The position numbers were made by a program, and so were the translations under genes. The notes under the pieces were generated by a model. The model saw only the letters and a program-made list of their open reading frames with translations. It was not told the origin of the DNA and searched no databases. 64,000 nucleotides of DNA. Source: Poseidonocella pacifica (GTDB taxonomy: Bacteria > Pseudomonadota > Alphaproteobacteria > Rhodobacterales > Rhodobacteraceae). The stretch is taken from assembly GCF_900111875.1 (NCBI RefSeq), contig NZ_FOJU01000002.1, positions 558,001 through 622,000 of the forward strand, given 5' to 3'. This document shows positions 36,811 through 46,156 of the stretch, one piece after another (the stretch's first letter is position 1; the number at the start of each line of letters is the position of its first letter).

Positions 36811-37740
36811 ATGGCAACTCCCATCACTGGCCTGCATCACATCACTTCCTTGGCAAGCGACGCTGCTGCAACCAACGCATTCTTTACGCAAGTACTGGGG
36901 CTGCGCCGCGTGAAGAAGACGGTGAATTTCGACGCCCCCAAGGTATATCACCTCTATTTCGGTGATGAGATTGGCCGGGCTGGGACGGTCATGACCTACT
37001 TTCCCTTTCCCCATGCCGTGCGCGGTCGTCCAGGCACCGGAGAGGCTGGTCGAACAGTCTTTTCCGTTCCCGAAGGAAGTCTCGACGCATGGGAGGACCG
37101 ATTGCGTGATGCCGACGTAGGCGGTCTTTTGCGCAAACAATGGTTTGAGGAGGAGCGGCTACAGTTCCACGGCCCGGATGGAGACGGATTCGCGCTTGTC
37201 GAAACACGTTCTGATCCCCGAATTTCGTGGTCCGCGGTCCTTCCATCCGAGCAGGCGATTCGCGGATTTCACTCCGTTGAGCTTACCTTGGCCGACCCCG
37301 CGGGGATGGCTTCACTGCTCGAGGTGATGGGGTTTTCACGAGCGGCTGAAGACGGCGAAACCACCCGCTTTCACCTCTCCGACGGGAACGGGGCGAATGT
37401 GGTCGACCTCACCCGAAGCGATTCTGCCCCGTCGCGGCAAGGCGCAGGTTCAGTACACCATGTTGCGTTCTCCGTTCCCGACCGCGCGGCACAGATGGCC
37501 GTGCAAAGCAGCCTGCAAGAAGCTGGGTTCGATGTGACACCGGTCATTGATCGGGATTACTTCTATGCGATCTATTTTCGCACTCCCGGCGGGGTATTGT
37601 TCGAGATCGCGACGGAAGAGCCCGGTTTTCTGCGGGACGAGGCCGCTGATACGCTTGGAACAGCGCTAAAGCTTCCTGATCAGCATGCTCATCTTCGTGA
37701 GGTTCTAGAAAAGCGCTACTTGCCGTCGCTTGGGGAGTAG
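36811..37740 (+). CDS. Ring-cleaving dioxygenase (VOC superfamily)
   Basis: This 309-residue protein is built from two vicinal-oxygen-chelate modules (about 5-145 and 150-285). Possible iron ligands are His9 or His10 (GLHHITS), a histidine in SVHHVAFSVPD (about 219-220) and the glutamate in LFEIATEEPGF (about 270). This ligand order resembles hydroquinone dioxygenases of the PcpA/MhqA type. The substrate is unknown. AAGGA precedes the ATG. Confidence 0.82.
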   Translation: MATPITGLHHITSLASDAAATNAFFTQVLGLRRVKKTVNFDAPKVYHLYFGDEIGRAGTVMTYFPFPHAVRGRPGTGEAGRTVFSVPEGSLDAWEDRLRDADVGGLLRKQWFEEERLQFHGPDGDGFALVETRSDPRISWSAVLPSEQAIRGFHSVELTLADPAGMASLLEVMGFSRAAEDGETTRFHLSDGNGANVVDLTRSDSAPSRQGAGSVHHVAFSVPDRAAQMAVQSSLQEAGFDVTPVIDRDYFYAIYFRTPGGVLFEIATEEPGFLRDEAADTLGTALKLPDQHAHLREVLEKRYLPSLGE

Positions 37741-37750
37741 AGAGATCACG

Positions 37751-37882
37751 GGATACGGCGGTCCGCCTGCGCAATGCACCGTGAAGCCGCCGCCGTATCC
37801 ATTCTCAGGATTCGCCGCAGACACGCGCGGCGTAATCCGTTCTCGGGTCTTGAGCGGGCGTGGATCTCTTCAGACACGCCCG
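37751..37882. other. Three consecutive strong hairpins between convergent genes
   Basis: In the 163-bp gap between the dioxygenase and ydcH genes lie three stem-loops: 37751-37800 with perfect 11-bp arms (GGATACGGCGG/CCGCCGTATCC), 37808-37838 with an 11-bp stem and one bulge (GGATTCGCCGC/GCGGCGTAATCC), and 37855-37882 with 8-bp arms (CGGGCGTG/CACGCCCG). None ends in a clear T run. They may act as Rho-assisted terminators, mRNA-end stabilisers or a structured RNA. Confidence 0.55.
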
Positions 37883-37903
37883 ACCGATTTCATGGATTGC
37901 TTG

Positions 37904-38074
37904 CTATGAGGTCAGGCTCAAACGCTGAATTTCTTCTTTCAGCTTCAGTTTCTGCTTCTTGAGCTCCGCAATGCGCAGATCGTCCACTCCGGGTGATCGC
38001 TGCGCTTTTTCGACTTTGTCAGAAAGGCTCGTATGTCGCTTCTTCAGTTCCATCACATGCGAACTCAAGCTCAT
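37904..38074 (-). CDS. YdcH/DUF465-family coiled-coil protein
   Basis: This 56-residue protein is lysine- and glutamate-rich and fully helical. It has the DUF465 pattern SDKVEKAQ near the middle and DLRIAELKKQKLKLKEEI at the end. Such small proteins are common in proteobacteria and have no assigned role. A very strong GAGGAGG site lies six bases before the ATG, so it is likely well translated. It is a single-gene unit on the minus strand. Confidence 0.88.
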   Translation of the reverse strand: MSLSSHVMELKKRHTSLSDKVEKAQRSPGVDDLRIAELKKQKLKLKEEIQRLSLTS

Positions 38075-38180
38075 GTCTTTCCTCCTCTAGGATGTGAACA
38101 ACTGAAGTGCAGCACATTTTTGTTCCGCTGTCACGCCGCACTCGCACAGAAGATTGGGCGCGCAATTTATTGCCAAATGA

Positions 38181-38948
38181 TTAACGCGGCCAACCGAGCG
38201 CTGTGCACTCTCGCAGCACCGCCTGAACCTCGGGGCGATAACTCTCCCCATCTTTCTCGTGGGCCTCGCCGCTATGAAGCACGAGCGGCGCATGAAGGCG
38301 GAACCGTCCCTTCCCCCCCGCCCGAGCGCGCACAAGGACGAGAGTTGCCTCCCGGCGGACACGGGGCGCGATCGGCAAGACCTCAATACTCCCCAATCGG
38401 GGCTGCATTGCCACAAGAAGGTCTGCTAGACGATCCGCGCGCTGAATCATGCTGACGTAGCCGCCAGGGCGCGTTCGTTTTGCCGCGATATGTACCCAAT
38501 CCTGCAATGCTGTCTCCTCCCCGAGACCGGCCTCGCGCCCGGCTTCGGCCGCCGGAGTGCGCGACCCCGCGACGAAATAGGGAGGATTGGCAATCACATG
38601 ATCGTACCGGGTTTGCCGCACCTCTGAAGGAAGATCGCGCAGATCCGCTGTGATCACCTCGAGGGGGATGTCATTCTCCGCACCATTGCGGCGGGCGAGG
38701 TCTGCATAGTCGGCCTGTCGTTCCACACCGGTGAGCTTGAGTTCCGACACCCGTGCAGCGACGCACAAAAGCGCCACCCCATTACCGCACCCCAATTCGA
38801 GCACGCTTTCACCCGAAGTCACGGGCAAACTTGCCGCCAAGAGTACAGGATCGATCCCGGCGCGATAGCCGCGCAGGGGTTGCCAGATTTTCAGACGTCC
38901 GCCAAGGAAGGCATCCGCCCGGAGCGCATCTTCCGCAAAGCCGCTCAC
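38181..38948 (-). CDS. TrmN6-like tRNA (adenine-N6) methyltransferase
   Basis: This 255-residue SAM-dependent methyltransferase has the SAM motif LELGCGNGVALL (about residues 49-60), the acidic residue in GVERQ, and the catalytic NPPYF typical of adenine or guanine N-methylation. The N-terminal QPLRGYRAGIDPVLLAAS matches the TrmN6/YfiC family acting on A37 of valine tRNA; the exact target is inferred. The start overlaps the DUF2007 gene stop by four bases. Confidence 0.85.
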   Translation of the reverse strand: MSGFAEDALRADAFLGGRLKIWQPLRGYRAGIDPVLLAASLPVTSGESVLELGCGNGVALLCVAARVSELKLTGVERQADYADLARRNGAENDIPLEVITADLRDLPSEVRQTRYDHVIANPPYFVAGSRTPAAEAGREAGLGEETALQDWVHIAAKRTRPGGYVSMIQRADRLADLLVAMQPRLGSIEVLPIAPRVRREATLVLVRARAGGKGRFRLHAPLVLHSGEAHEKDGESYRPEVQAVLRECTALGWPR

Positions 38949-39160
38949 GAAGACGGCTCAAGCCCATTGTCGACCATAACCACCGCAGAGCGCTGATAAT
39001 CGGCCTCGCGCACCATGAGTCGGCGCGGCAAAATGCCAATGCCGCCCTCAAGCACGCTCATATTTACGTCCATTTCAAAGCAGTCTATACCCTCGCCCTG
39101 AAGGAGCGCTTGGGCGAAGGCTATGACGCTTGGGTCCGTGCTGCGTAGAAGCTCTTTCAT
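38945..39160 (-). CDS. DUF2007-family small protein
   Basis: This 71-residue protein has the DUF2007 pattern: a start MKELLRSTDPSVIAFAQALL, then GIDCFEMD and GILPRRLMV, and a final VVMVD. The family is called a putative signal-transducing protein, but there is no experimental role I can name. It overlaps the TrmN6-like gene by four bases and is divergent from the polyprenyl synthase. Confidence 0.85.
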   Translation of the reverse strand: MKELLRSTDPSVIAFAQALLQGEGIDCFEMDVNMSVLEGGIGILPRRLMVREADYQRSAVVMVDNGLEPSS

Positions 39161-39216
39161 AATGGGGATTTAGCGGTATCGGCGCACGAATGTCGAGCCG
39201 GCTTGGCGAGGGATAC

Positions 39217-40218
39217 ATGGGGCTGGATCAACCGTCTGCGAAACCGCATGAAACCTTGGCCGAGACGCTCGCGTCCGATCTGACGGCGGTGAATGCGCTG
39301 ATCCGGGAACGGATGGCATCGCGCCATGCTCCGCGAATCCCCGAGGTTACTGCGCATCTTGTCGAGGCCGGAGGAAAGCGGCTTCGGCCCATGCTGACAC
39401 TCGCGGCCGCGGCGCTTTGTGGCTATCAGGGGCGGCATCATATCCACCTCGCCGCGACGGTTGAGTTTATCCATACCGCGACCCTTTTGCACGACGATGT
39501 CGTCGACGAAAGTGAACAGCGCCGTGGGCGTCCGACGGCAAACCTTCTGTGGGACAACCAGTCCAGCGTGCTGGTCGGCGACTATCTATTTGCTCGATCG
39601 TTCCAGCTTATGGTTGAAACGGGCAATCTCCGGGTGCTCGATATTCTGGCGAATGCCTCCGCGACCATTGCCGAGGGCGAAGTGCTTCAACTGTCCGCCG
39701 CACAAAGCCTTGCAACCGACGAAGACATCTATCTTCAGATCATCCGGGGCAAAACCGCAGCTCTGTTTTCAGCGGCAACCGAAGTCGGGGGTGTCATCGC
39801 AGGCGCGCCCGAGGAGCAGGTGAAGGCACTTTTCGAGTTTGGCGACAAGCTCGGTCTGGCCTTTCAGATCGTTGATGATCTGCTCGATTACCGCGGTATT
39901 CCGGGCGTCACCGGCAAGAATATCGGCGACGATTTCCGGGAGCGGAAAATGACACTACCCGTCATCAAGGCCGTGGCAATGGCAGACGATGAGGAACGCG
40001 CCTTTTGGCGGCGAACCATCGAACTCGGCGATCAGCGACCCGGGGATCTCGACGAAGCACTTGCGATTCTCAACCGGCACGATGCCTTGGACGCGACGAG
40101 AGAGGCGGCGAATTCCTATGCCGCGCATGCCCGCCGGTCGCTGCAGGTCCTGGCACCTCACCCGATTCGCGACATGCTCGAAGACCTGACCGACTATGTC
40201 GTTGAACGCGTGAACTGA
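39217..40218 (+). CDS. Long-chain polyprenyl diphosphate synthase
   Basis: This 333-residue enzyme makes the all-trans side chain of ubiquinone, probably decaprenyl in this group. The first aspartate-rich motif is LLHDDVVDE (about residues 92-100), the second QIVDDLLDY (about 217-225), and the GGKRLRPML substrate site precedes them. An AGGG five bases before the ATG at 39217 supports this start over 39190, which has no such site. The chain length cannot be read with certainty. Confidence 0.92.
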   Translation: MGLDQPSAKPHETLAETLASDLTAVNALIRERMASRHAPRIPEVTAHLVEAGGKRLRPMLTLAAAALCGYQGRHHIHLAATVEFIHTATLLHDDVVDESEQRRGRPTANLLWDNQSSVLVGDYLFARSFQLMVETGNLRVLDILANASATIAEGEVLQLSAAQSLATDEDIYLQIIRGKTAALFSAATEVGGVIAGAPEEQVKALFEFGDKLGLAFQIVDDLLDYRGIPGVTGKNIGDDFRERKMTLPVIKAVAMADDEERAFWRRTIELGDQRPGDLDEALAILNRHDALDATREAANSYAAHARRSLQVLAPHPIRDMLEDLTDYVVERVN

Positions 40219-40393
40219 CTTTCGGTCAGGTCAAATCATGTCACATTCGTGGCACAAGCGCGCGTCATATTTTCAGTTCATTAACTTCGAATAGCGCCTA
40301 GATGGCCAATTCATGGCGATTTCTGGCTAAAATTACCATTTCTTAGCACCATGGCGGCTTCCTGCTCATAGTTGAGAGCAATGGGAGCCATCA

Positions 40394-41560
40394 ATGAAAC
40401 GCATAATTACCAATTTTGCGGCGGTCTGCTGCCTCGTCGCCGCAGGCCCGCTTGTTGCCGGTCAGGGTGTCGAATCCGGTTCGGTACGATTCGCGCAAGT
40501 CGCAGCGCTTGAGGGCCCGGCGGGCGCTCTGGGAACTGGCGTGCGCCAAGGCATTCTTGCCGCCTTCGCGGAAGCCAACAGCGCCGGCGGCGTTCACGGA
40601 CGTCAAATCGAACTCGACAGCATGGACGACGGCTATGAGCCTGATCGGTCCGCGACCCTGGTTCGCGAAGTCATCGCTGGCGATGGGCATCTAGGCCTGA
40701 TCGGAGCGGTGGGAACCCCGACCGCTCTGGCGACGCAACCGCTCGCGACCGAGGCGAACATTCCTTACATCGGCCCGTTCACCGGCGCAGGTTTCCTGCG
40801 CGACAGTGCGCTGAAGAACGTTCTCAATGTCCGCGCCACCTATGGCAACGAAACAGAAGCGTGGATCGCGCATCTGGTCGACGAAATGGGCATGGATAAC
40901 ATTGCCATCCTTTATCAGGATGACGGGTTCGGCCGCGTCGGTCTTTCGGGCGTCGAAGCGGCCCTCGAAAAGCGCGGCATGACGTTGTCGGCGAAGGGAA
41001 CGTATACGCGCAACACGCTTGCTGTGAAGTCCGCCCTTCTTGAACTGCGCAAGGCCAAGCCAGACGCCGTGGTGATGGTCGGCGCATACAAGCCGATCGC
41101 CGAATTCATCCGTCTTTCGAAGAAGATGAAGTTCGAACCCACATTCGTGAACATCTCCTTTGTTGGATCGCGGGCGCTTGCCGATGATCTTGGCGAAGAT
41201 GGCCAAGGCGTCATCATCAGCCAGGTCGTTCCCTTCCCTTGGGATACCACGGTTCCGGTCGTGGCTGAGTATCAGGCCGCGCTGGAATCCAGCGAACCCG
41301 GCGCTGAGCCCGGTTTCGTCTCACTCGAAGGGTACCTGATCGGCCGGGTGGCAATTGCGGCTCTCGAAGCGGCAGGCCCCTCGCTGGACCGCACGAAGTA
41401 TCTCGCCGCTCTCTCAGGGCTCGGCAACTTCGACATGGGCGGTCTGACGTTCTCCTATGGCCCGGATGACAACCAGGGTCTCGATACGGTCTTCCTCACC
41501 ACAATGGACGGTCAGGGCGGTTTTGCGACCGTCGGCGGCGCCATGAAGGCTGGCGGCTAA
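40394..41560 (+). CDS. Type 1 periplasmic binding protein (LivJ-like)
   Basis: This 388-residue exported protein begins with a signal peptide (about 1-23, cleaved after LVAG) and has two lobes like branched-chain amino acid and amide binding proteins (FAEANSAGGVHGRQIEL, VGTPTALATQPLA, YQDDGFGRVGL). No ABC permease or ATPase genes are adjacent. The next gene, 69 bp downstream, is a large chemoreceptor, so it may present a ligand to that receptor. A terminator hairpin sits between them. The ligand is unknown. Confidence 0.85.
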   Translation: MKRIITNFAAVCCLVAAGPLVAGQGVESGSVRFAQVAALEGPAGALGTGVRQGILAAFAEANSAGGVHGRQIELDSMDDGYEPDRSATLVREVIAGDGHLGLIGAVGTPTALATQPLATEANIPYIGPFTGAGFLRDSALKNVLNVRATYGNETEAWIAHLVDEMGMDNIAILYQDDGFGRVGLSGVEAALEKRGMTLSAKGTYTRNTLAVKSALLELRKAKPDAVVMVGAYKPIAEFIRLSKKMKFEPTFVNISFVGSRALADDLGEDGQGVIISQVVPFPWDTTVPVVAEYQAALESSEPGAEPGFVSLEGYLIGRVAIAALEAAGPSLDRTKYLAALSGLGNFDMGGLTFSYGPDDNQGLDTVFLTTMDGQGGFATVGGAMKAGG

Positions 41561-41572
41561 CTACTGGATGCG

Positions 41573-41603
41573 GGCGGGCCGGTTACGGTTTCGGCCCGCC
41601 TTT
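41573..41603 (+). terminator. Intrinsic terminator between binding protein and chemoreceptor
   Basis: A 9-bp GC stem (GGCGGGCCG/CGGCCCGCC) with a 10-base loop is followed by TTT. It starts 12 bases after the binding-protein stop and could attenuate rather than block expression of the chemoreceptor gene. Confidence 0.75.
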
Positions 41604-41629
41604 CGCGTCCACCACAAAAGGCTACGGGC

Positions 41630-44425
41630 ATGTTTGGAAAAATTAAAGACGCACTCGGAAGTATCGGGCTTAAGGTAGCTCTTTCTCTGATGGCAATGGG
41701 GGCCATGACGGCCGCCGCAATCGCGATTGGGTTCTTTATGTTCCAATCGCTGTCAAGTTCGCTGAAGACCTTCGAGGAAACGCTGAAGACACGGGTATCG
41801 ACCAGTGTCTCGGTCATCGAAGAAGCTGGCAATATGCGCGGAAGTCTTTCGCAGCTCCTCTTGGTTCAGTCCCCAGAAGAGCTCAAGCAAGCGGTATCGA
41901 CCATGCAAGAGGACCGCAGCACGCTGTCCACAGAGGTCGACCGGCTTCCGGCGGATGCAGCGTCACAGATCCATAACCTTCTGTCACAGTTCGACAATCC
42001 ACTCTCTGAGATGCACAGCGCATTGCAGGAACAATTCGAAGCGCGTTCCACCATGAATTCGATGATCGCGGCTCTGGGGGACATGTCGACCGAGGCGAGT
42101 TCTCAGCTAACCGTTCTTGCGGACGACGCCTATTTTGATCTCAGCATGGGCGGCGAAGATACGATCGCCAGCGTGTCCGAGACCTTCAGTTCACTCGTCG
42201 CCGACGATTTCCCCATGCTGACCAAACTTTTGGAAGCGCGGGCCGAGGTCAACCTGCTGACGGGCACATCGCTTGTTTTGACAGAAACCAAGGATGAGGC
42301 CCTCGCGTCCATCGTTCGCGATCTTCGCAACTCCAATTTCGCGGAACTGCAAGAGTCGCTCGACGTCCTCTCCCAATACGAATCCGTCATTCCGTACCTC
42401 GATCCACTCTACGAGTTCCTTGCGACTCTCGAAGACGCTGGCGGCCAGTTCATGAAAAGCGCGAGTGAGCGGCGAACCGAACTGCTGCAGCTTCGTCAGA
42501 CAACTGATGCTGCGCTGTCCTCCGCCGTCGATGACGTGAGCTTTGAGCTTATAATTCACAGTGAAGATACGGCGAGTTCGAACGAGAGCGCCATCCGTAC
42601 GCTGCTTGATGTGGATGTGGGCCGGCTCCGCGCCGCGTCTTACATGAATGTCTCGCTGCGCTCCCTCGTTGCGACCAGCTTGCTCGGGGCATCTGTGACC
42701 TCGCTTGATGGCATTGATGCGGCACAACGGGCTATCTCTGAAGCAGCCGTGTCGCTTGTCGACGCGCAGAGCAAACTGGAGCTTTCCGAAGACTTCACGA
42801 ACCTGATCTCCCGCATTACGGCTGTCGCCGATCCCGACAACGGAATCGTCGCCGCACGGGCCCGGATGTTGCAGGCCATGGAAAATGCGACCACCAAGTC
42901 GCTTGCCGCCAGCGCGAACCTCAATGAGATCGCCGAAACGGTGAGCAGCTTCGGCACAAGCGCCATCAATGGGCTTGTCGAAGAAGGCGCAGGTCTGGTC
43001 GCCCAGTCGGAAACCGCCGAAGCGCAAATGGCGAGCGTCGCTGTCATCAGTCTCGTGATCTTCCTGCTGGCGCTTGCGGCGACCTGGTGGCTCATCTTGC
43101 GCCCGATGTCCCGTGTAACTGGCGTGACCGAACGGCTCGCAGCTGGCGACATGGCCCCTGTAACGGGCTTCGACAAAACCGGTGGCGAAATCGGCCGCAT
43201 GGCAAAGGCGCTCACGATCTTCCGCGATGGTTTGATCGAACGTGCCGAGATGCAGAAGCAGGAAGAACAGCGACGCATCGAAGCCTTTGAGAACGAGAAG
43301 CGCGAAGAAGAGGCACGCCGCCAGCGCGAGGAGGCCGAACGTCTCGAAGAGCAGCGACGGATCGAGGAAAAGGCTAAGGCCGAAGCCGAGGAGATGCGTC
43401 GGCGCGAAGAACTCCGCGCCGCCACGGAGGCGGAACGCGCGGTGCGCGCCGCCGAACAGACGACGGTCGTGTCTGAACTTGCGGCATCCCTCTCACGTCT
43501 GGCCGATGGTGATCTCACCTGTCAGATCGAGGTGGAATTCGCCGAAGGTTATGAGGAACTGCGCAGCAACTTCAACGCGGCTGTCGGCACCTTGTCTTCG
43601 CTTGTCTCCGATCTCGCAGGCAGCATCACGGTGGTCGAAGACTCCGCAAGCGAAGTTGCGACGGCGTCAGACAACCTCTCCCGGCGCACCGAGGATGTCG
43701 CCGCCACGCTTGAAGAGACATCCGCAGCACTCACGGAGCTGAGTTCCACCGCGAGTTCGACCTCCGAACGGACCAGCGAAGCGGATACGATCATGCAGCG
43801 GACACGGTCACACGCGGTCAGCAGCAGCGGGGTGGTTCAAAATGCCGTCTCCACGATGTCCGAGATCGAAAGCTCGTCTCAGGCAATCGCCAAGATCGTG
43901 GACATGATCGAAAGCATCGCCTTTCAGACCAACCTGCTTGCGCTCAATGCCGGTGTCGAAGCCGCCCGGGCCGGGGAGCAGGGTCGTGGCTTTGCCGTGG
44001 TCGCAACCGAGGTACGGGAGCTTGCGCAACGGTCCTCGTCCGCGGCGAAAGAGATCAACGATCTCATTTCCGCCACCCGCGGCCAGATTGACCGTGGCGT
44101 CTGTGAGGTGGGCGAAGCGGGGGATGCGCTGCGAAGCATCATCGAGATGATCACCCAGATCTCCGACGAACTTGGTGCCGTAGCCACCGCATCGCGGGAG
44201 CAGTCGCATACGATCACCGCGATCAACGATGCGATGACGCAACTCGAACAATCGACGCAGCACAACGCCGCCGTTTGTGAGGAAACCGCCGCCGCGAGCC
44301 AATCGCTCACCGAAGAAGCGCGGCGTCTCACCGAGCTTTCCGGACAGTTCCGGACGGGCAAGACCAGTGAGACCAAGAGTGAATGGCGTATCGCCCCCGA
44401 AGATCAGGAAGAAGACGCAGCCTGA
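41630..44425 (+). CDS. Large methyl-accepting chemotaxis protein
   Basis: This 931-residue receptor has helix TM1 at about 20-40, a long helical periplasmic domain (about 41-465), TM2 at 467-490, a HAMP domain (about 492-545), a charged coiled coil (about 540-605), a second HAMP-like segment, and a signalling domain with the conserved hairpin tip FQTNLLALNAGVEAARAGEQ (about 764-783). No CheR-docking pentapeptide is seen at the C-terminus. No che genes are near. The unusual 425-residue sensor fits binding of a folded partner such as the upstream binding protein. Confidence 0.93.
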   Translation: MFGKIKDALGSIGLKVALSLMAMGAMTAAAIAIGFFMFQSLSSSLKTFEETLKTRVSTSVSVIEEAGNMRGSLSQLLLVQSPEELKQAVSTMQEDRSTLSTEVDRLPADAASQIHNLLSQFDNPLSEMHSALQEQFEARSTMNSMIAALGDMSTEASSQLTVLADDAYFDLSMGGEDTIASVSETFSSLVADDFPMLTKLLEARAEVNLLTGTSLVLTETKDEALASIVRDLRNSNFAELQESLDVLSQYESVIPYLDPLYEFLATLEDAGGQFMKSASERRTELLQLRQTTDAALSSAVDDVSFELIIHSEDTASSNESAIRTLLDVDVGRLRAASYMNVSLRSLVATSLLGASVTSLDGIDAAQRAISEAAVSLVDAQSKLELSEDFTNLISRITAVADPDNGIVAARARMLQAMENATTKSLAASANLNEIAETVSSFGTSAINGLVEEGAGLVAQSETAEAQMASVAVISLVIFLLALAATWWLILRPMSRVTGVTERLAAGDMAPVTGFDKTGGEIGRMAKALTIFRDGLIERAEMQKQEEQRRIEAFENEKREEEARRQREEAERLEEQRRIEEKAKAEAEEMRRREELRAATEAERAVRAAEQTTVVSELAASLSRLADGDLTCQIEVEFAEGYEELRSNFNAAVGTLSSLVSDLAGSITVVEDSASEVATASDNLSRRTEDVAATLEETSAALTELSSTASSTSERTSEADTIMQRTRSHAVSSSGVVQNAVSTMSEIESSSQAIAKIVDMIESIAFQTNLLALNAGVEAARAGEQGRGFAVVATEVRELAQRSSSAAKEINDLISATRGQIDRGVCEVGEAGDALRSIIEMITQISDELGAVATASREQSHTITAINDAMTQLEQSTQHNAAVCEETAAASQSLTEEARRLTELSGQFRTGKTSETKSEWRIAPEDQEEDAA

Positions 44426-44439
44426 CGCTTCGTTGAAAT

Positions 44440-44462
44440 CCCGGGCCCCTCGAGGGCCCGGG
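44440..44462 (+). terminator. GC hairpin after the chemoreceptor gene
   Basis: Perfect 9-bp arms CCCGGGCCC/GGGCCCGGG flank CTCGA, 14 bases after the stop. No T run follows, so it may be a Rho-helped terminator. Confidence 0.55.
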
Positions 44463-44551
44463 CACGTCTCTCTCGCGCTCATCGCCTCTCTGCCCTTGCA
44501 TCTTTCGCCACATGAGCGAGGGTCGGGGGAATTCAGAACCCGGAGGGCAGG

Positions 44552-46156
44552 ATGACAAACAAAGACGAGTGGTGGCGCGGATCGATTACCTATCAGATTT
44601 ATCCCCGGTCCTTTCAGGATGCGAACGAAGACGGGATGGGCGACCTTGAGGGGATAGCACAGCGTCTTCCGCACGTGGCTGAACTGGGGGTGGATGCGAT
44701 CTGGATATCTCCCGTCTTTACCTCCCCGATGATCGACATGGGCTACGACGTCGCCGACCACCGCGATATCGATCCCACCTTCGGTACCCTCGAAGATTTC
44801 GACCGCGTGGTCGCACGCGCCCATGATCTGGGGCTCAAGGTCATTATTGATCAGGTGCTGTCTCATTCCTCTGACCAGCACCCCCTGTTTCAGGAAAGCC
44901 GGTCGAGCCGTACAAATCCCAAACACGACTGGTATGTCTGGGCGGACGCCAAGCCCGAAGGGTCTCCCCCCACCAACTGGCAATCCATTTTTGGCGGTCC
45001 TGCGTGGACATGGGATGTGCGCAGGCGGCAATACTACTACCACCAGTTTCTCAAGGAACAGCCGGACCTCAACTTCCATAACCCGGAGGTTCAGGACTGG
45101 GCGCTGGAGACGTTGCGGTTCTGGCTCGACCGAGGCGTCGACGGGTTCAGGATCGACGCCGCGAACCACATCTTTCACGATGAACAGTTGCGCGACAACC
45201 CGGCTGACTATCGCCCCAAGACGGAGCCGGACTACAAGACATTCGAGATGCAGTATCCCATCTATTCAAAGAACCGCCCGGAAAACGTGGCCTTTCTCGA
45301 ACGGATGCGCGCGGTGCTCGATGAGTATGACGCGCGTGTTTTCATCGGAGAGATTGGGGAGGGCCACCATCCGGTCGAGCGGCTGGTCGAATACACTTCC
45401 GGCAAACGGCTGCACATGGCCTACAACATGGAATTCATGGGCAAGACCTTCACGCCCGAGCATTTCCGCAAGCAGATCGACGCGCTTTTCGTGGACTCGC
45501 CCGGTGGTTTCCCGTGCTGGGCATTTTCCAACCACGATGTGCCTCGACATCTGAGCCGGTGGGCAAGTTATGGTGCAGATCAGGATGCGCTGGCCAAGCT
45601 CTGCGCAGGAATACTGCTCTCCCTCGAGGGCTCGGTCTGCCTCTATCAAGGAGAAGAGTTGGGGCTCACCGACACCGATCTCAACTTCGAGGAACTTGTG
45701 GACCCGGAGGGCAAGACCTTCTGGCCCGACAACAAGGGGCGGGATCCGGAACGCACGCCAATGGTCTGGGAAGAGGCGCGCCCGCACGCGGGCTTTTCCG
45801 CCGCCGCGTCCACGTGGCTTCCCGTCAAACCGCCGCAACAATCGCGCGCCGTTGATACTCAGATCGACGATCCCCAAAGCGTGCTCAACTTCTACAAACA
45901 GGTGGTCGCACTGCGGCAGGCGACGCCGGCACTCAAAACCGGACGCACGCGGTTTCTCACGAGCAAGGGCGCGATATTGGCGTTTGTGAGGGAGCCCGGA
46001 GTAATTTGCGCCTTCAATCTTCGCGACAGCAAAGAGCGGCTACCGATCACCGAGGTACCTGAAACTCTGCTCTCATCGAACGGAGCCACTGTAGAAGACG
46101 GCGCCATCATCCTCCCGCCGAACGGGGTTTTCCTTGGACAACTGAAGGGCAAATAG
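44552..46156 (+). CDS. GH13 alpha-glucosidase
   Basis: This 534-residue glycoside hydrolase of family 13 (oligo-1,6- or alpha-glucosidase type) has the nucleophile in GFRIDAANH (Asp about 202), the acid/base in FIGEIGEGHH (Glu about 267), and the third acidic residue in FSNHDVPRH (Asp about 330). It has no signal peptide, so it hydrolyses imported maltose- or sucrose-like sugars. No sugar ABC transporter or LacI regulator is near, unlike typical agl operons. GGAGGG lies close to the ATG. Confidence 0.92.
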   Translation: MTNKDEWWRGSITYQIYPRSFQDANEDGMGDLEGIAQRLPHVAELGVDAIWISPVFTSPMIDMGYDVADHRDIDPTFGTLEDFDRVVARAHDLGLKVIIDQVLSHSSDQHPLFQESRSSRTNPKHDWYVWADAKPEGSPPTNWQSIFGGPAWTWDVRRRQYYYHQFLKEQPDLNFHNPEVQDWALETLRFWLDRGVDGFRIDAANHIFHDEQLRDNPADYRPKTEPDYKTFEMQYPIYSKNRPENVAFLERMRAVLDEYDARVFIGEIGEGHHPVERLVEYTSGKRLHMAYNMEFMGKTFTPEHFRKQIDALFVDSPGGFPCWAFSNHDVPRHLSRWASYGADQDALAKLCAGILLSLEGSVCLYQGEELGLTDTDLNFEELVDPEGKTFWPDNKGRDPERTPMVWEEARPHAGFSAAASTWLPVKPPQQSRAVDTQIDDPQSVLNFYKQVVALRQATPALKTGRTRFLTSKGAILAFVREPGVICAFNLRDSKERLPITEVPETLLSSNGATVEDGAIILPPNGVFLGQLKGK

